64,000 bases of DNA from Lutjanus erythropterus (GCA_020091685.1 CM034613.1:11898775-11962774); one strand, 5' to 3'; shown: positions 36,531 through 50,018, counted from the stretch's first letter. Translations and numbers: made by a program. Notes: generated by a model not told the origin, from the letters alone.

Positions 36531-39500
36531 TATTCCCAGATGCGTTGCTAGAAGGTCCTTAGCGACCATTTTCATCTTTGTCTGTCAGCCTTTGGTGCTG
36601 GGCAGTGGGTTTTTTGAGATTTTTCACCTGAAAAGAGTTGCATCCTAAAACAAACTTAGGGGCCAGAAAACCAAAACAATTAGTTGAAAGATCTCTGAGT
36701 GAAACAAGATAGGCAGGTGGGAGGAATTTGGTTTGAATTCTGAAAAGTGTGTGTCATAAGAAACATGGAAGAATATGCTGTTGCTAGTTACAAACTAATG
36801 GATCTCAGCTCTGTGCTGCAAAAAGTTGAAGATTGATGTCATAATATTATTGGCTAAAACTGGTAGATCAAACCTATGTAAGCACACAGCATATTTGCTT
36901 CACAGTAAAAAAAAGATGATTGGACTTTGATATAAGAGTACATTTTTTGGGGCATGTATTGTTAAATAAGATCCAAAATATGATGTGATCTAAAGGCTTA
37001 AAAGGACATTTTTCATTTCATCTTGACTTTAAACATACACTATGTAAATTCTGCTGCTATAAGGGTCTAGGTGTTGATGATGTTGTGAAATGGCGTGGGA
37101 TCGTAGGATTACCATATCAAGGTTTCATTCATCTTTTTCTTTTAGTCACAATTTCTTTTCTCACTCTCTGATGTATTCTGGGTTTCCCCAGAAGTTATCG
37201 CAACTAGCAGTTAGCTAGCAATGGTTAGCAGGAAATTAACCATTACTTTGAATAAATTATGGGTTTCTCTGCGTTTGAAATATATAACATATGTCTGGTG
37301 TTTTTTGACATTTTAATACAGTAATTTAATACAAAGATATGGATTATAGCAACTTTAATAAATATTGTGGTCAGGAATGGCGGACCCTGCCACAGACAAT
37401 GAAAACTGCTGCACTGAGAGGCAAGTATTGACAGTAAACACACTTAATGGCTATTGCACAACAAAACTAATCATAAATAATATCAAGATATAAAAAAAGA
37501 GTTTGAAATTGTGAAAATGTTTAAGTATATAACTTCTACACAGAAAAAAATGGATTTAAAATTTACCCATTATGTGGTCAGTATAACAATGATACAATAT
37601 TGGGTTAACTTGACCCATTATTGTTGTCATTTTTATATCACTGCTGAATCTCTTGATCAAAACAACCTTCTGTTGAGTGGTCTTCTACCCATTGGTACTA
37701 ATCCAGATTGCACTGGTGCCATATTATCCATTCACTGGGTCAGCTGCATGTGTTTGAGTGTATATATTCTGTAAATAATAATTATCTCATGACATGATGG
37801 TCTACGCAATTTTTCTGAGCCTTAAAATCAAATTCAGAGTTGCCGAAAAGAAAAATGAACCAGCCTTAAAACAATAATTTGTGCAAGTGCAGAACATAAC
37901 GTTCTCCTCAGGTTGTAGCACACAATGTCCTCTCGATGTCTCAATGTATCCATGTCTGTCTTTCAGGATGCAGCTGTTGCAAAGATGTTTCTTCCTCCAT
38001 GAAATGGATCTCGCACGTGCTTCCAAGATTTCATCCAAAAATGTATCCAAAGATCTGAAGCAGTCATTTCCACATATGAACATTTGTTACCTGAAGTTCA
38101 GTATTTTGAATACAGTCCACTCCATTCATGTGTTGTCACCATCATCATGTCAAGATATATAATAATTCCTTTAAACTTTTTTTTTTTTCACACAATCACT
38201 GCTAGTTCAAAATCGGTGAACTCTGTGTTCCTGTTCCACACCACAATCAGCAGCACCCTCGGCCTGAGGGTGAGGATCACCTTCATCATCATCACCATTG
38301 GCTCTTCTGCATCTTCTCACGGAGCGTTACAGATGCCCAGACTCCAAGATGGATGACTTCAGACTGGTTCCTTTATTCTTAAATCTGTCATAATCCTTTT
38401 AGAGCAACTAAAAGCACAAGTGAGGCCTTTGATCATCTGAATTTGTCAGGTTTTAATGGTCCAGTCAAACATCTGTATCATTCCTTGTTAAGTTCCAAGC
38501 TTTATCTCCTCACTGCTGGTTGTTGTGTAGCTGCTGAACCAGACCTATGGGTCCTGGAGTTTTAAACTTTCATCTCCTCCAGTTTTATCTCCTCCATGTC
38601 AGCTCCTCTTCAGCATTTTTCTTGCTTTTGTCCTCCTGCCCTTGTTTTGCAAAAAGCTCTTTGTGAATAAAGTTGCTTTGATCTGCCTGCCTGCTCCCCG
38701 TCTCTTCCTCCTCTTCTCTCTGTGAGTTCGAGTCAGACTGGATAACGTGCTACAGCTCCAGTTGGTCACTGGTGTCCCCGATCGGCTAAACCAGGCTGCT
38801 TTTAATCACTGTAGTTGACCTCGAGACCCCGTCTGGCCCCTTTACACACATCCTCCCCTCTTTAACCCTCTACAGCCGACCCCCTGCTGGCTGCAGTCCA
38901 CTGGGGTTAATGCTTATGGAAGGGGAAGAAAATAAAAGTGGAAAAAAAAAGACCTTAAACCAAATGTTCCAAAGGCCGTCTGGCTTTCTTTCTGTTTTCC
39001 AAATTATGAGTTAAGTCCCCCTAAATGCATATAACAGCTTACACATGGCCAGGCAGTGTGTGCAATGTTCTGCACAGAAAGAACAGAAGGAGCTCTGAGG
39101 ATATATAATTTTTCTGTTAACATTTTTATATTTATACACTTTATATTGTGACTTCTTGCAATGTTGGCAACATTTTGCTAAAATCCTTCTCTTTAATGTA
39201 ACTTGAATATGGCAAAGACAGGATGAACAAACTTTTCTTTTATGTGTGTGTCACATATTCAAGCAAAAACAACTGAGGCTTCTTGAGTTTATTTTTTTGT
39301 TTGGCAAAGACTGACCAGAAGTACAGGTTTTTCTTCATCAGTCGTCTGTGTATGCATGTCTGTAGCTGTAAAAGAGACACAGAGGCACAGGGAGGCTAAT
39401 CAGGGAGAGCTGAAACTAATCAGTAATCAAAAAAGGTGGGAAAAAAACAAAGACCAGAAGAAAAATTAACAAAAAAACAAGGGAACAAAACAGGAAATAA

Positions 39501-40487
39501 CTTAACTGAAACCCAAAGCTGTTTCATGTTTCATCATATCATATCCACTCTGTGCTCTTTAGTTACACATCACTGTCGGTCCACAATCCTCTAATAGAGA
39601 CGTTTGCTTTGCAGGCTCTGAGCTGACACATTTATCCAGAGTGATTAACAGCGTCCAGATTTACAGACCCACATGAAAGAGAGGCCACACACGCATACTC
39701 ACACCATACTCTGATTATGTTGGCGAGATTAAGCTCTTTGACAGAGTGAGTTGTAATTTCAGTAACATATTGTTGCTGGCGGGCAAAAACCTCATAACTC
39801 CAATTTTGGTGATTTGATTGTTTTAGATTCAGCAGAAGGCTTCCATGCTTAACTGTAGATTAAGAGGAATCAAAACCTCTGTTGCATGAAAGGTGAAAAT
39901 CAAAATGTTTGTGTTTTAATGGAGGGAATTAGGGAAGTTTCACTTTACAGAATCACGTCACCTTGTAACTGAACTGTAAATAGACACAGTGAGTGTGAAG
40001 GAAGATAATCTGTGTGTCACTCAGGAACACTCTCACTCGGCACAGATATTCTCCTGATGGACACCCTGCTCTCTGATTCTCTGATTGATCTTGTGATCTG
40101 ATAGTAATAAGTTGGGGACACTTTGAGGTTACAGACTCAACTCATCCCAGTATTACCTCAGAATATTAAACTGACCATCTGGTCATCAAAATTGTCTGCA
40201 AAACTTTATCTGATGCAAAAACAGTGCAACAGAAAAAGTAAAGCTACAGTAGTTGTGCATCTTGAAACAAAAGTGGATTTCATTAATCTAATGCACATGG
40301 AGAAAATATAAGGAATGCTGCAAAGGCTTTAACTGCAATCTTATGTAACAGAATGAATTTGCAGTGAATTACTCATGTGACCTTAATATTGTGAGTTTTC
40401 TATGATTTACACACCATGGTTTCACTTACAAAAACATCCAGACATTTCATACAGCTTGTGTTATGTTTCAATTCACATCCTTGTAAA

Positions 40488-40850
40488 CATTTAGGGGCCC
40501 TATTTAGACGATCTCTAGTTCATGGTGTAAAGTGCACATGCATTTAGGCTGTGTCCAACTCTACTTTGCTATTTAAACAGCAGCTTAAATGGTACATAAT
40601 ATGTGTGTAAAGTAAGTAAGTAAGGTGCACATAGATTGTATTAAGTCTCAAAGGAGTTTTTTATGTGTGACGTGAATTAAAACAGTCAGAGGGTCATCTC
40701 CCGTTTCCTTTAAGAGAGCCAGGTGCACTTGCCTCTGGGCCATTGCTATTTAAATAACGGATTTGGCAAGCTGGAGAAGTGAACTGTGATGCTGAAATGA
40801 CCCAGTTGTAGTGATGCAGGCACTGCGAGTAACAGGTGGGTCATAAAAAT
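40488..40850 (+). repeat. Degenerate teleost repeat (GGGCCCTATTTAGACGA...)
   Basis: AGGGGCCCTATTTAGACGAT, TGGTGTAAAGTGCACATGCA and TTTAGGCTGTGTCCAACTCT on the left. TTTAAGAGAGCCAGGTGCAC and CCATTGCTATTTAAATAACG on the right. I recognise the order of these blocks as an abundant fish repeat. Heavily diverged. Confidence 0.55.
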
Positions 40851-41774
40851 TAACATTATGGTTAATAGTGGATAAGATGAAGCTCTCTCCTGACTTTGGC
40901 ACATTTATACACAAGGCTGCACTGCAAAAAAAATAGACCTGTATTTAATTTAGGACCACACACTGTATGCAAGTGGCCTAAGGCAACTATTCCCTTCTTC
41001 ATTGCCTTCACAAATTTGAGTTACATGTGTGACTCTCTTTCAACCTGCTGTAAAAGCTACATATTAGTTTGTGTTTATTTCACTGTGTATATGCCTGTAT
41101 CTGTAATCATAATATATGCTGATGACATTTCATAATTCATGTCTGATTTTCCACTTTCTTTTTTTCAAATTTCTAGACGTGTTGACACTGCTGGACACCA
41201 GCACCAATATCTTTTTGCTCTCCTCGGTTTTGGCCCTATGGTACCATCTACAACCTTTGATAATAATGGAAAACAAGTGAGAGAGTAGTTTGAGTTTGAG
41301 TTAAGCTGTGCAGTTGAAACAGTTTTTAGGAAATGTGGTTTTGACTTTGAGAAACATTCTGGCGATCAATCAATTCAACCATCATTTGATTTATTTACAG
41401 TGCATTGTAATTATTTGGTCACTAACACTATGATTATTGCACCTCTACCAATGTGCCAATCTTTACCATCCATTAGAGTGATAATTAAGGTCACAGTTGA
41501 TGTCACTGCCTCATTATTTCCTCTTAAATCTGAGAATACTGAAGATATTGATCTTTGTTGATCTCAGCTGATGGAACTAACTCCTCACGTTATAATATTT
41601 TATGTTTTACTTCCTTCTTTTTGCTTCTCTCTCTCCATATGTTAACATTGTAAAATCCCTTTGCCAACTTAAGGCTATTGTCATATGAGGCTTTTGCAAT
41701 GGTAAGTTTTCTCATTCTCATGTTACTGCCTCCTCTCCTCAGCTTTATGGTCTATAAATCTGCCTTCCACTGCT

Positions 41775-41775
<1 letters not shown>

Positions 41776-41833
<58 letters not shown>
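41776..41833 (+). repeat. (AC)n microsatellite
   Basis: Uninterrupted AC dinucleotide run of 58 bases. Nothing coding is adjacent. Confidence 0.98.
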
Positions 41834-41836
<3 letters not shown>

Positions 41837-42195
41837 TCCACACAGCAACTTAGACTCGAATGCATTGCTATCAAGTCTTGATGAAGCACAAGTGGATTTG
41901 TTTGATGCTAAAAATCAAAAGAGCATCAGAAATAGCTCCTGTGTAGTGTGCGTCGGCGCAGCAGACGTCCTCTTTAGCACCGTCTGAGTGAGCAAAGAGG
42001 CTTTGGTGAGAGTTGACGTTTGTGAGAAGAAGCAGAGGAGAGGGGGAGGGAAGAAGATGAAGAAGAAGAGGAAGAAGAAGAAGAGGGGGGGAAACAAGTC
42101 CAAGTTACTGCATCTCCTCAGGGATTATAGTAGTCCACTGTTACTGTCAGTGTCAGTCTGTATAGCAGCAGGAATGTATGCATGTGTTCCTAACT

Positions 42196-42228
42196 GTGTG
42201 TGTGTGTGTGCGTGCGCGTGTGTGTGTC
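42196..42228 (+). repeat. Interrupted (GT)n tract
   Basis: GT dinucleotides broken by GCGTGCGC. Just upstream of the promoter-like stretch at 42.3 kb. Confidence 0.85.
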
Positions 42229-42317
42229 TGTGATCCGAGACAGCTGCAGAAAATGGGGAGGGGGGTGCAGTTTATTTTCCTGTGGCGGTGGAAAAAGGGG
42301 GTGTGTCCCTGCGTGTG

Positions 42318-42395
42318 ATTGGCCCAGTGGGCCGATTCCAGTGTAAGTGACATCACAACTTCGTACCTGACCTACTTAAAGTGGCCGTGACGTCA
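42318..42395 (+). promoter_or_regulatory. Promoter-like cluster with palindromic CRE
   Basis: A perfect cAMP-response element TGACGTCA (42388-42395), a near-CRE TGACATCA (42348-42355) and an inverted CCAAT box ATTGG (42318-42322) fall within 80 bases, followed by a pyrimidine-rich stretch. This arrangement is typical of CREB-responsive vertebrate promoters. No transcript can be assigned from sequence. Confidence 0.4.
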
Positions 42396-42661
42396 CTGCT
42401 GTCTCTTTCACTCTGTCTCTCCATTTCTCTGTCCCCTGCCTCCATCCTCTCTTATACAACTCCTTTCTCTCGGTCTCTTTTCATCGTAGCCCCCTGATCC
42501 AATCTCTATTTTTTTTTTTTTTTTGCATTCATCTTCTCCTCTTATTCTTTTTTCCCCCACCATACAGAAGCAAACACACAGGAAAAGAGTCAAATGGGAG
42601 ATAGAGACAGAGAGAGCAAAGAGGCAGAATCATCTACCGTTGCCAATAACCCAATTTCTCC

Positions 42662-42825
42662 AGATTAAAGCTATATCGATGAATATTAATGTGCTGGAAA
42701 GCAGCTCTGGCCCCGATGACATGACAAAACGGGGAAGCAAGCTTCCACCATATGGACAGAGAGGCTCTGTGGGACCAGAAACAGAGAGGTTTAGTGCTGA
42801 GCTTGTGTTTTTATACAGCATTTGA
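42662..42825 (+). other. Short coding-like open frame downstream of the CRE cluster (unrecognised)
   Basis: After an acceptor-like AATTTCTCCAG, an ATG at 42679 opens MNINVLESSSGPDDMTKRGS, then KLPPYGQRGSVGPETERFSA and a stop by 42825. A weak donor-like GAGAG|GTTTAG lies near 42793. The composition is protein-like and not repeat-derived, but I do not recognise the sequence. It could be an alternative first exon, or a chance frame. Confidence 0.25.
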
Positions 42826-44477
42826 ACATATAAAAAACAGCATGTACTGTATGTAAACACAATCCTGGGATGTGGTGCTCAAAATTTCAGTAAAGTTACT
42901 TATATATTATTCATATATCAATAAATAAATATCAATATATGACTTATGTAACATCACTAATATAATCAAATGGTGAGTAGATGACTATAATCTATATTCT
43001 TATACAGTGACTGAAAACAATGTTCTAGTACAGTGTAACCCAGTACACTAAGTGGGTGATTGTATCTACGAGTCCATGATGTAAAGTTACAGTGATGCTG
43101 GTATGGAAAGCTCATTCACTGCTCCAATAAAATAGGATTTTAGAACATTTCTTTAAGCGATGAAAATATGGATACCCAGTACTGGGTGTCCACTCCATGT
43201 TTTATATATACTCTATATTATACTTTTAGATATACTGTAAGTCATGCACGTATTTTTATCAGGACATACTACTATACTGTTGTCATATTAAAGCCATTAA
43301 TATGTTTATTTGTTTATTTTTTTCTTTTTCTTTATTTATAATTTGTTAAATTTGTAAAGATTTTGTACCGCAAATCAAATATAAATCAACATATTGGTGG
43401 GTTTTTAGCTGGTTGGAGGAAGGAGGACCTGCCCATCATCAACGACATATTTTTCACCACCTGAGAAACAGATGGCAAACAAAAGAAAATAAAGTTAAAA
43501 GGACGTCCATGTAGAATTAAGTGAAATTGAACAAAAATTAATAAACAAGCTGGCAGATTATTTAGCAGGTGGCAGTAAAGCTGCACTTGGCCTCAGTTCA
43601 ACCATGAAGAAGAAGCTGCGATCGGCATTTCCAGAAAGGTGGAAATTAACTTGCTGGTTAGGACTGAAGGGGCGGGACTTAAGAAGGGTCAATTCCACAA
43701 TACTGTATCTGAACAATCTCTTTAACAAAATCACAATTCTATGCGATCTCCTTTTAATAAAAAATGTAATAACTAATGTGATATTTTTCATTTCTATTCA
43801 TCGAGCCTCCCCAGAAATGGTTTGAGCCCCCTGAGGAGGCCCGCGCCCTACTACTTGTTGCCTGGCAACCAGAATAGACTCTAGAAAGTTTCTTGTCCTG
43901 GCTCAGAAATAATATATAGCTTCATATTAACAGTGCAGACATTAACAGTGCAGACATTAAAGTTGTATCAGTGCAAATTAGCCTATTTCCCAGTCTGTTT
44001 CTATTCCTTTAAGTGACAGTTTAAATGCAGGATTTCCACTTCTCATTCAGTATTTATTGCTACTTTTAGTTAAGTACCACTGATGTATTTTCCCACACAG
44101 TGCTCTCAGGCAGCAGCAGCATCAGCCTCAGTGTGGTGTACATGTATAAATGTATTACGGTGGAAAACAGATGTACCGGCAGATTTTTGTGTCCCTGAAC
44201 GCGAGCAGATTATCTGTGAGGAGCAGGGACGCCGAGGGCTGATTACAGCAGCAGGGTCTGATCTAATCTGAGGCTCCAGTCAGATCAGACAACAGTCGTC
44301 CCCGAGCAGGTCGCACGAACGGAAAGAAGGAGAGAGTGATAGAGTTTGATGGAAAGAGTGGAGAGAAGGAAGAAGATCAAACTGGAGACAGAGATATGGA
44401 AAAACATGGAAGGACAGAGGGACACATCAAAGCGCTGACTCGAACTATAAAGCGCTCTTCAGTTTATACCCACAGGA

Positions 44478-45142
44478 AAACACTTTTTCTCTGCAGAACC
44501 TTTTACAGGGGTTCCACTTGGTTCACTGCCAAAGAGTTCTACCTAGAACCCAATATAAAGGGTTATACATAGAACACATTTGTGAAAGGTTTCCCACAAA
44601 ACTCCACAAAACCTTTCTATGATGTAATGGTTCCACCCAGAACCCCCTCTGGGCAATCTATCAAAAACCTTTCCACCTTCTTGTTCCTAACAAGAAATCA
44701 CCCAGGAGGTTTTACCAAGAACCCTTTGTTTTATTCCAAATGTTTAAAGCCTACTTAGGGGGTTCTACAAAGAACTCTTTAATATTCCAGTAGTTTTATC
44801 TAGAACCCACCCAGGGGGTTCTACTGAGACCTTTTAATAGTCCAAATGTTTTACGTAGAACCCATCCAAGGGGTCAGTAGAAACCCCTGCGGTGGTTCTA
44901 GATAAAGCCTTTGGTTTATTAAAGGGTTGTTGGTAGAACACCTTGTGTGGGCTCTACCAATGTTTAATCGAGAACCCACTCAGGTTGTTCTACTGAGAAC
45001 TTTTTTAAATTGGAAAGGCTTTATGTAGAATCAAGGATTGCAACAGTCCTGAAAGACTTTTTAAGGGTTAACAGTTTGTTTTTTTCATGGAACCTTCAGC
45101 CCTGCAGGAAGAACCTTTTTGGAACCATTATTTCTATGAGTG
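44478..45142 (+). repeat. Hairpin-rich GGTTCT/AGAACC element, copy 6
   Basis: Many units with GTTTTATCTAGAACCCACCC and GGGGGTTCTACTGAGA. It ends CAGCCCTGCAGGAAGAACC, TTTTTGGAACC and ATTATTTCTATGAGTG, the right terminal inverted repeat shared with copy 2. The left end near 44478 is diverged. The internal units differ in number from other copies, which suggests unit gain and loss. Confidence 0.78.
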
Positions 45143-45518
45143 TTGGGACAAACAGTGAGAATGATGGAGGGATGGATCGTCAGAAACAGAAAGAGAGGGA
45201 GAATCATAAACACAGAGATGTTCAAAGGTTTCACAGATTGAAAAAAGATAAAAGCAGACAGAGAGGGGGACATATGAAAGAAAAGAGGTGGAGGGAGATA
45301 ATCCAACTTTTCCTCCCTGTGGTGCAAAATGGCCAAAGGGAGAAAAAGAGAGAGGCAGGGGGCAAAACAGCCTACAGCAACAATTCCTCCACTCATCCTC
45401 CTCCTCTTCCTCTACTCTTACCCCTTTGTGTTCAGTGGAAACCCTCTTCCTCTCTCATTTATATTCACACCAGCTATGGGGCTAGTCACAGGGCAACCAC
45501 TGCACAATACTCCTCAAA

Positions 45519-45547
45519 ACACACACACACATGCACACACACGCATG

Positions 45548-45620
<73 letters not shown>
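45519..45620 (+). repeat. (CA)n microsatellite, about 100 bp
   Basis: Nearly pure CA dinucleotides, interrupted only near 45530-45549 (ATGCAC..ACGCATGAAC). This is what creates the long His/Thr open frame starting at 45010, which is not a gene. Confidence 0.98.
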
Positions 45621-45622
<2 letters not shown>

Positions 45623-47355
45623 ACAGTGTCTTTGTAAGGCTAGATTAAGTGCAACCAAGTGCAGCCACAACAAAGAACCAACAAAGTCAAACTTTCTTTC
45701 ATCACAAACTTTTGTTGTCTGACAGGTTATTATTATTATTATAATTATTATTTGCATTACTTAGTATTGTATAGTAGTATATATTGTAAGACGCACAGCA
45801 GAAAGAAAAGAAAGGAAGTAATTGAAAATATCTAAATGAACAACAGGAAGGTAGGTAGCCAGGTAACCAACATTTGTCTGCCAAAATCTGGCAGTAATTA
45901 ATAATTAATAATAATTGTCAAGCAAGAATGGCAAGGAAAAGAAAAAAAACTGCCATGAACCAGAAGCAGAACAGAACTCAGTTTTTTTTAGTTTGCATTT
46001 GTATAAATTTCATATGTTTGGGTTTTGGACTGTTTGGACAGACAAAATCAATTCAAGGAAATCCTTCGTTTGGGAACTTGTCATTTTTAAAACTATTTTA
46101 CACATCTTAATAGAGTAAATAATAAATGCATGGATTGTTAAAAATACTGAGAGCTAAAGTTAAATATAGCTAAAATACTGAGAATCCGTTGAGGTTTCCA
46201 TCTAAATGCACAAAGATTTTAACAGGATTTCAAGAAAATCTATAAAAAAGAAAATGTGAATAAATGTAAGTTTCCATCCTCTACATTGTTATGTGAATAC
46301 TGTGAGTTCGTTAATTGCTTTTTACTCAATATATCTTTTGTTTATTTCTGGATTTCCACTCAGGTTTTTTAAAGTGCAAATTGAAAATGTGCATAAAAAC
46401 AGGTGGATGGAACCCCACCGTTCAAACACCACAAAATACACACCCCATCAAACTGAACTGAACAAACTTACTGTTAGGACAAATTGTTTTACAGTGCAGA
46501 CCCTCCATTTGTGTCAGAGGTCAGTAATTACTAGAGTTAATGGAGAGGAAATTAGGTGTAAATGGACGTTAAAACAGATATAAATTTGCTATTGCTATGT
46601 TGCTATTGTTGCTTCTTTAACACACATGCAGGCATCCACACACACTTGTACATCTGTCTGGTTTGCTTGAAACCAAACTGAAATACACCAGCAGGCAGCC
46701 AACTTCCCTCCTCCTATGTTTAACTCATATTTCATTGTGTTTTTTTCTCACTCACTTTCTCTCTACGTGTATGAACACACTTGTAGATTCCTCTGACAAA
46801 CTCACATGAGCTCGGTTGCTTTTATACGCTTCTCTTTCATCGTGTTTTTGTTTCACACTCCTTCTTCTTCCTCCACTGTCATTCACACAAAGAGCTCCAA
46901 AGAGCAGTGACACTGATAAATCACCCTGGAGGCTTACAGCTCCATCCCTCTGTCCATCTCTCCACATCACCTCTCGCCTCCCTCCTCTGCCTGCTCTGCG
47001 ACCTCTCTGCAGCCCTGTAATACTCCTCCCTTTCATCTCCCTCCTCCTCCTCCTCTCTTTCACACCCGCCTCATCCCTCGCTTCCTTCTATCTCTCTCTC
47101 CTCGTCTCGGCCATGACCTCTTATCTTCCCCCCCTCGTTTGACTCACCCACCTGCGAGGCTGCATCACCGAGTACTACCTCACTGACTTCTGTTCATTTT
47201 TTCATTTTTACATCTGATGTTTGAATCGTAGACAGTTTTTTCTCCAGTAAATAAATGAAAGCTGACTGTGTAGCCATGGAGTCATGGTTGAAACATTTTT
47301 GATGACTTAATTTGAACATGTAGCCAGTTTCACCTTGAAATATAATGATTAATTT

Positions 47356-47719
47356 CATAATGGGAGAAGGAAGCACTGCATGGCTCAGGTGGTGCTCTTT
47401 ACTGAGGCAGGTACAGAAAGATGAAATCCAGAAAGTCTTACTTGAGTTATGCAGACAACCATGGGAAAAAAACACACTAAGGCACTTCGTCATCTGGTGA
47501 AATTGCACCATAAATCACACTCACAGTTGCTCCATTTTTGGGAATGTATGTAAATGAGGCCTAAGGCCTTGTGTAATCTAGCGCCCTCTAAGAGTGATGT
47601 ATTAGGATGCCACCCATGACTGGCATTTCATTCAGTCCATGCGTGAAGGTCTGTTTGTTTGCCTTTGCTTGAAGAATCAGCTTACAGTGTAATTTCACCA
47701 GAAGGTGGAGTGTCTTAGA
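47356..47719 (+). repeat. Interspersed repeat shared with 34148-34305, copy b, with inverted arm
   Basis: CATAATGGGAGAAGGAAGCA, CATGGCTCAGGTGGTGCTC, AGAAAGTCTTACTTGAGTTA and AAGGCACTTCGTCATCTGGT parallel copy a. TAAGGCACTTCGTCATCTGG plus TGAAATTGCA at 47479-47508 is inverted as TGTAATTTCACCAGAAGGTG plus GAGTGTCTTA at 47687-47716, so the right part forms a 240-bp stem-loop-like structure. Confidence 0.55.
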
Positions 47720-47724
47720 TTATT

Positions 47725-47886
47725 TTTTTGGCTTTTGCCTTCTTATTGTGGACAGCTGAATATATGACAGGAAAGGGGGTAGGGAGGGGAAGATATGCAG
47801 CAAATGGGCCACAGGTGGGAGTCGAGCCAACAGACAGCCTCAATACATGGTGCACACGCTCTACCAACTGAGGTATAGGGGCGCCT
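47725..47886 (-). repeat. tRNA-derived SINE-like element
   Basis: Read on the minus strand it starts CGCCCCTATACCTCAGTTGG and TAGAGCGTGTGCACC. An RNA polymerase III B-box-like GGCTCGACTCC follows, then GGCCCATTTGCTGCATATC. The layout matches a common teleost repeat whose head resembles a tRNA. A-box and B-box both carry substitutions, so it is an old copy rather than a tRNA gene. Confidence 0.7.
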
Positions 47887-49444
47887 CGATTTCGTGTTTT
47901 TATAATACTTTATTTGTTGTTGTCACTTAAAAAAGCTTGGTTTTAAGATGACTTCTAAACATCATGTGGCACTACCTCATTAGTAACAGAGCAAAGTCCT
48001 GCAAGGGTGCAGCTTTGCAAACACACTCGCAAAGCTGAGCTCAAGAACTGACTCGTTACCCACAATTATCTCTCAGTCAAAACTGTACCCACCCGAAACC
48101 ATGATAAACACACATACAGTCGCTCGCTTGTCACTCTCTTGTGTTTTCAACTGGCACAGCACCTGTGCCCCTGCAGCTGTCAATGTTTTTCCAAAGTGAT
48201 GACGAGCTTGGCTTGCAGCTATCAAAAGCTCATCATTTTTTGAAACTTTTTACAAGCAGCAAAGTCACTGACACAGTTTTTCTCACAGTCTCACAGCGAG
48301 CGCACCAAAATCTTCCTGAACGTCCGACCCGCTGCAGGACACTATGACAGAATGAGACATGAAGCAGCTCTAGTGACTTTTTGCATGATGTAAAGCTGGC
48401 ACAGTCAACGTAACTGTGTACAGGTCAAAATCCCACAGAAACAACACAGCAGGTGCAAACCTGAAGTAAACCTCTCTCTCATTTTGTCAAAACAGAAAAA
48501 AATTTAATGTCATTAATAATGACTACATTCCATGTAGTTGTCCCAGCTGAGCCCTCGATGTGCATACTGGCTCAGCTGGCACAACTAAATGTAGCCAAGC
48601 CATTAATAATGTTATTAGTAACACCTGTGTGGCTAATAACATCACTAATGGCCTCATTATGTTTTTTTTCTGCTGTGACAAACATCCACAGTGAAGCAGA
48701 TTGTAATTGTTGAAATATTAATTGCTCCTCATACAGTTAATTACACTTAGCAATTTAACTTTTCATCGCTTTAGCAAAGCTAGGCTAGCCGTTACCTCAG
48801 TTTTAGGTGTGTAAGTGTGCCAAGCTAAGGTAAGCCACAGCCAACAGCCAGTTAGCTTGGTTAAGCACAAATACTGCATGGTAGTTCTACAGCCAGAAAA
48901 AATATAAGCGTTTATCCCCAATCTCTCGCTCTGTTTGCTATTCAATTCACTACTTCAGGTTGTTGCTGGCGGTACACATGGCCTATCATTTCTTGGTGAA
49001 AATCTTGATATTGACTTGGCGACGGTGGTACAATATGTCTGGATAACTAGCTAACCTTGTTGTTAAATATGCTGTCAACGTACTGTTTGTCAACCATACA
49101 CAATGCTTTTGATTTGATTTGATTTTGCTAATAGCTGAGCCACAGGCTTCATTGAGATAAGCAGACTAGACCACTGTTATTGGAGTGGTGGACAATGTCT
49201 CCTTTGCATAAGAGCCTTATGAGATGGCAGTGATTGGTGTTACCAGGGAAACTGAGGGATGGTTTGTGAAAGAATTTAGATTTTAATACCAAAACACATG
49301 AAAATATAAATAAATGGTCTTTGGCTGAACTATAAATCTGGTGTTTGCATACACTTAGTGACTCTGCTGTTTCCACACCATTTCACAGTGCTCTTATAAC
49401 CTATAGTTTCTATTTTGTATTATTTTTTCTTTTTTTGTCAGTGT

Positions 49445-49505
49445 GCTGCTGCAACAACAGGATTACTCCACTGGGGATCAATAAGGTTTATCTTATCTCA
49501 TATCT
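49445..49505 (+). repeat. LINE 3'-tail fragment
   Basis: ATTACTCCACTGGGGATCAA then TAAGGTTTATCTTATCTCAT, the same tail type as at 10538. It is a 5'-truncated remnant without coding sequence. Confidence 0.6.
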
Positions 49506-50017
49506 AGAGAATAAAGAATGTATCCTGCTCTGTAGGACAGTTCAGCAGCTATCAGTGGATACACAGTCGAACCTGTGACCTTTCACTTTCCTCGACACAC
49601 ATAACAACAAGACTGTCCGACTGCTAGAACATGCTGAAAATGTTCCATTCCTTCAATGAGGGATCTTTGTCCTGTGAAAACCGTGTATCTCCAAAAAGTA
49701 CTTTTCATGAGCAGAGACAAATGAGTTTTCAAGCTTTGTGACAGTGACAGTTAAATAGGTTCCATACAGCTTATTTAGCTTTAGAAGCAGAGGAAATGTA
49801 TAAACCTATTAAATAATAAAATGAAGAATGAAGTGACATATTGTTACAATTCTCAATTTTATTGTGATTTTCACAACTTTTTTTTTTTACTATATGTGTG
49901 TTTAGGTATTTTAAAAGCAAGCGAGTGAACGTTTTGTTCTCAGAGAGGCTGCCAAAGACAGTATGTGTATGTTGAATACTTGTGTAAATATATGTCAGTG
50001 CCAGAAAGTAAGAAAAG

Positions 50018-50018
<1 letters not shown>

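Larger units (their letters stand above)
35401..44477. other. Intergenic sequence without a supported gene
   Basis: AT-rich sequence with possible repeats at 36370 and 40488, an (AC)n run at 41776 and the CRE-bearing stretch at 42.3 kb. A direct duplication TTAACAGTGCAGACA is present near 43928-43957. Confidence 0.45.

Noticed and set aside
41776-45620. CRISPR-like regular repeats
   Set aside because: The regular repeats here are dinucleotide microsatellites and transposon units; there are no unique spacers or cas genes, and the DNA is vertebrate.
45010-45648. Open frame of 212 codons on the plus strand
   Set aside because: It begins inside a hairpin-rich repeat and ends in His-Thr repeats produced by the (CA)n microsatellite. 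No splice context or family motif.
47840-47886. A functional tRNA gene on the minus strand
   Set aside because: The tRNA-like head has altered A and B boxes, no complete cloverleaf, and is joined to a SINE body.
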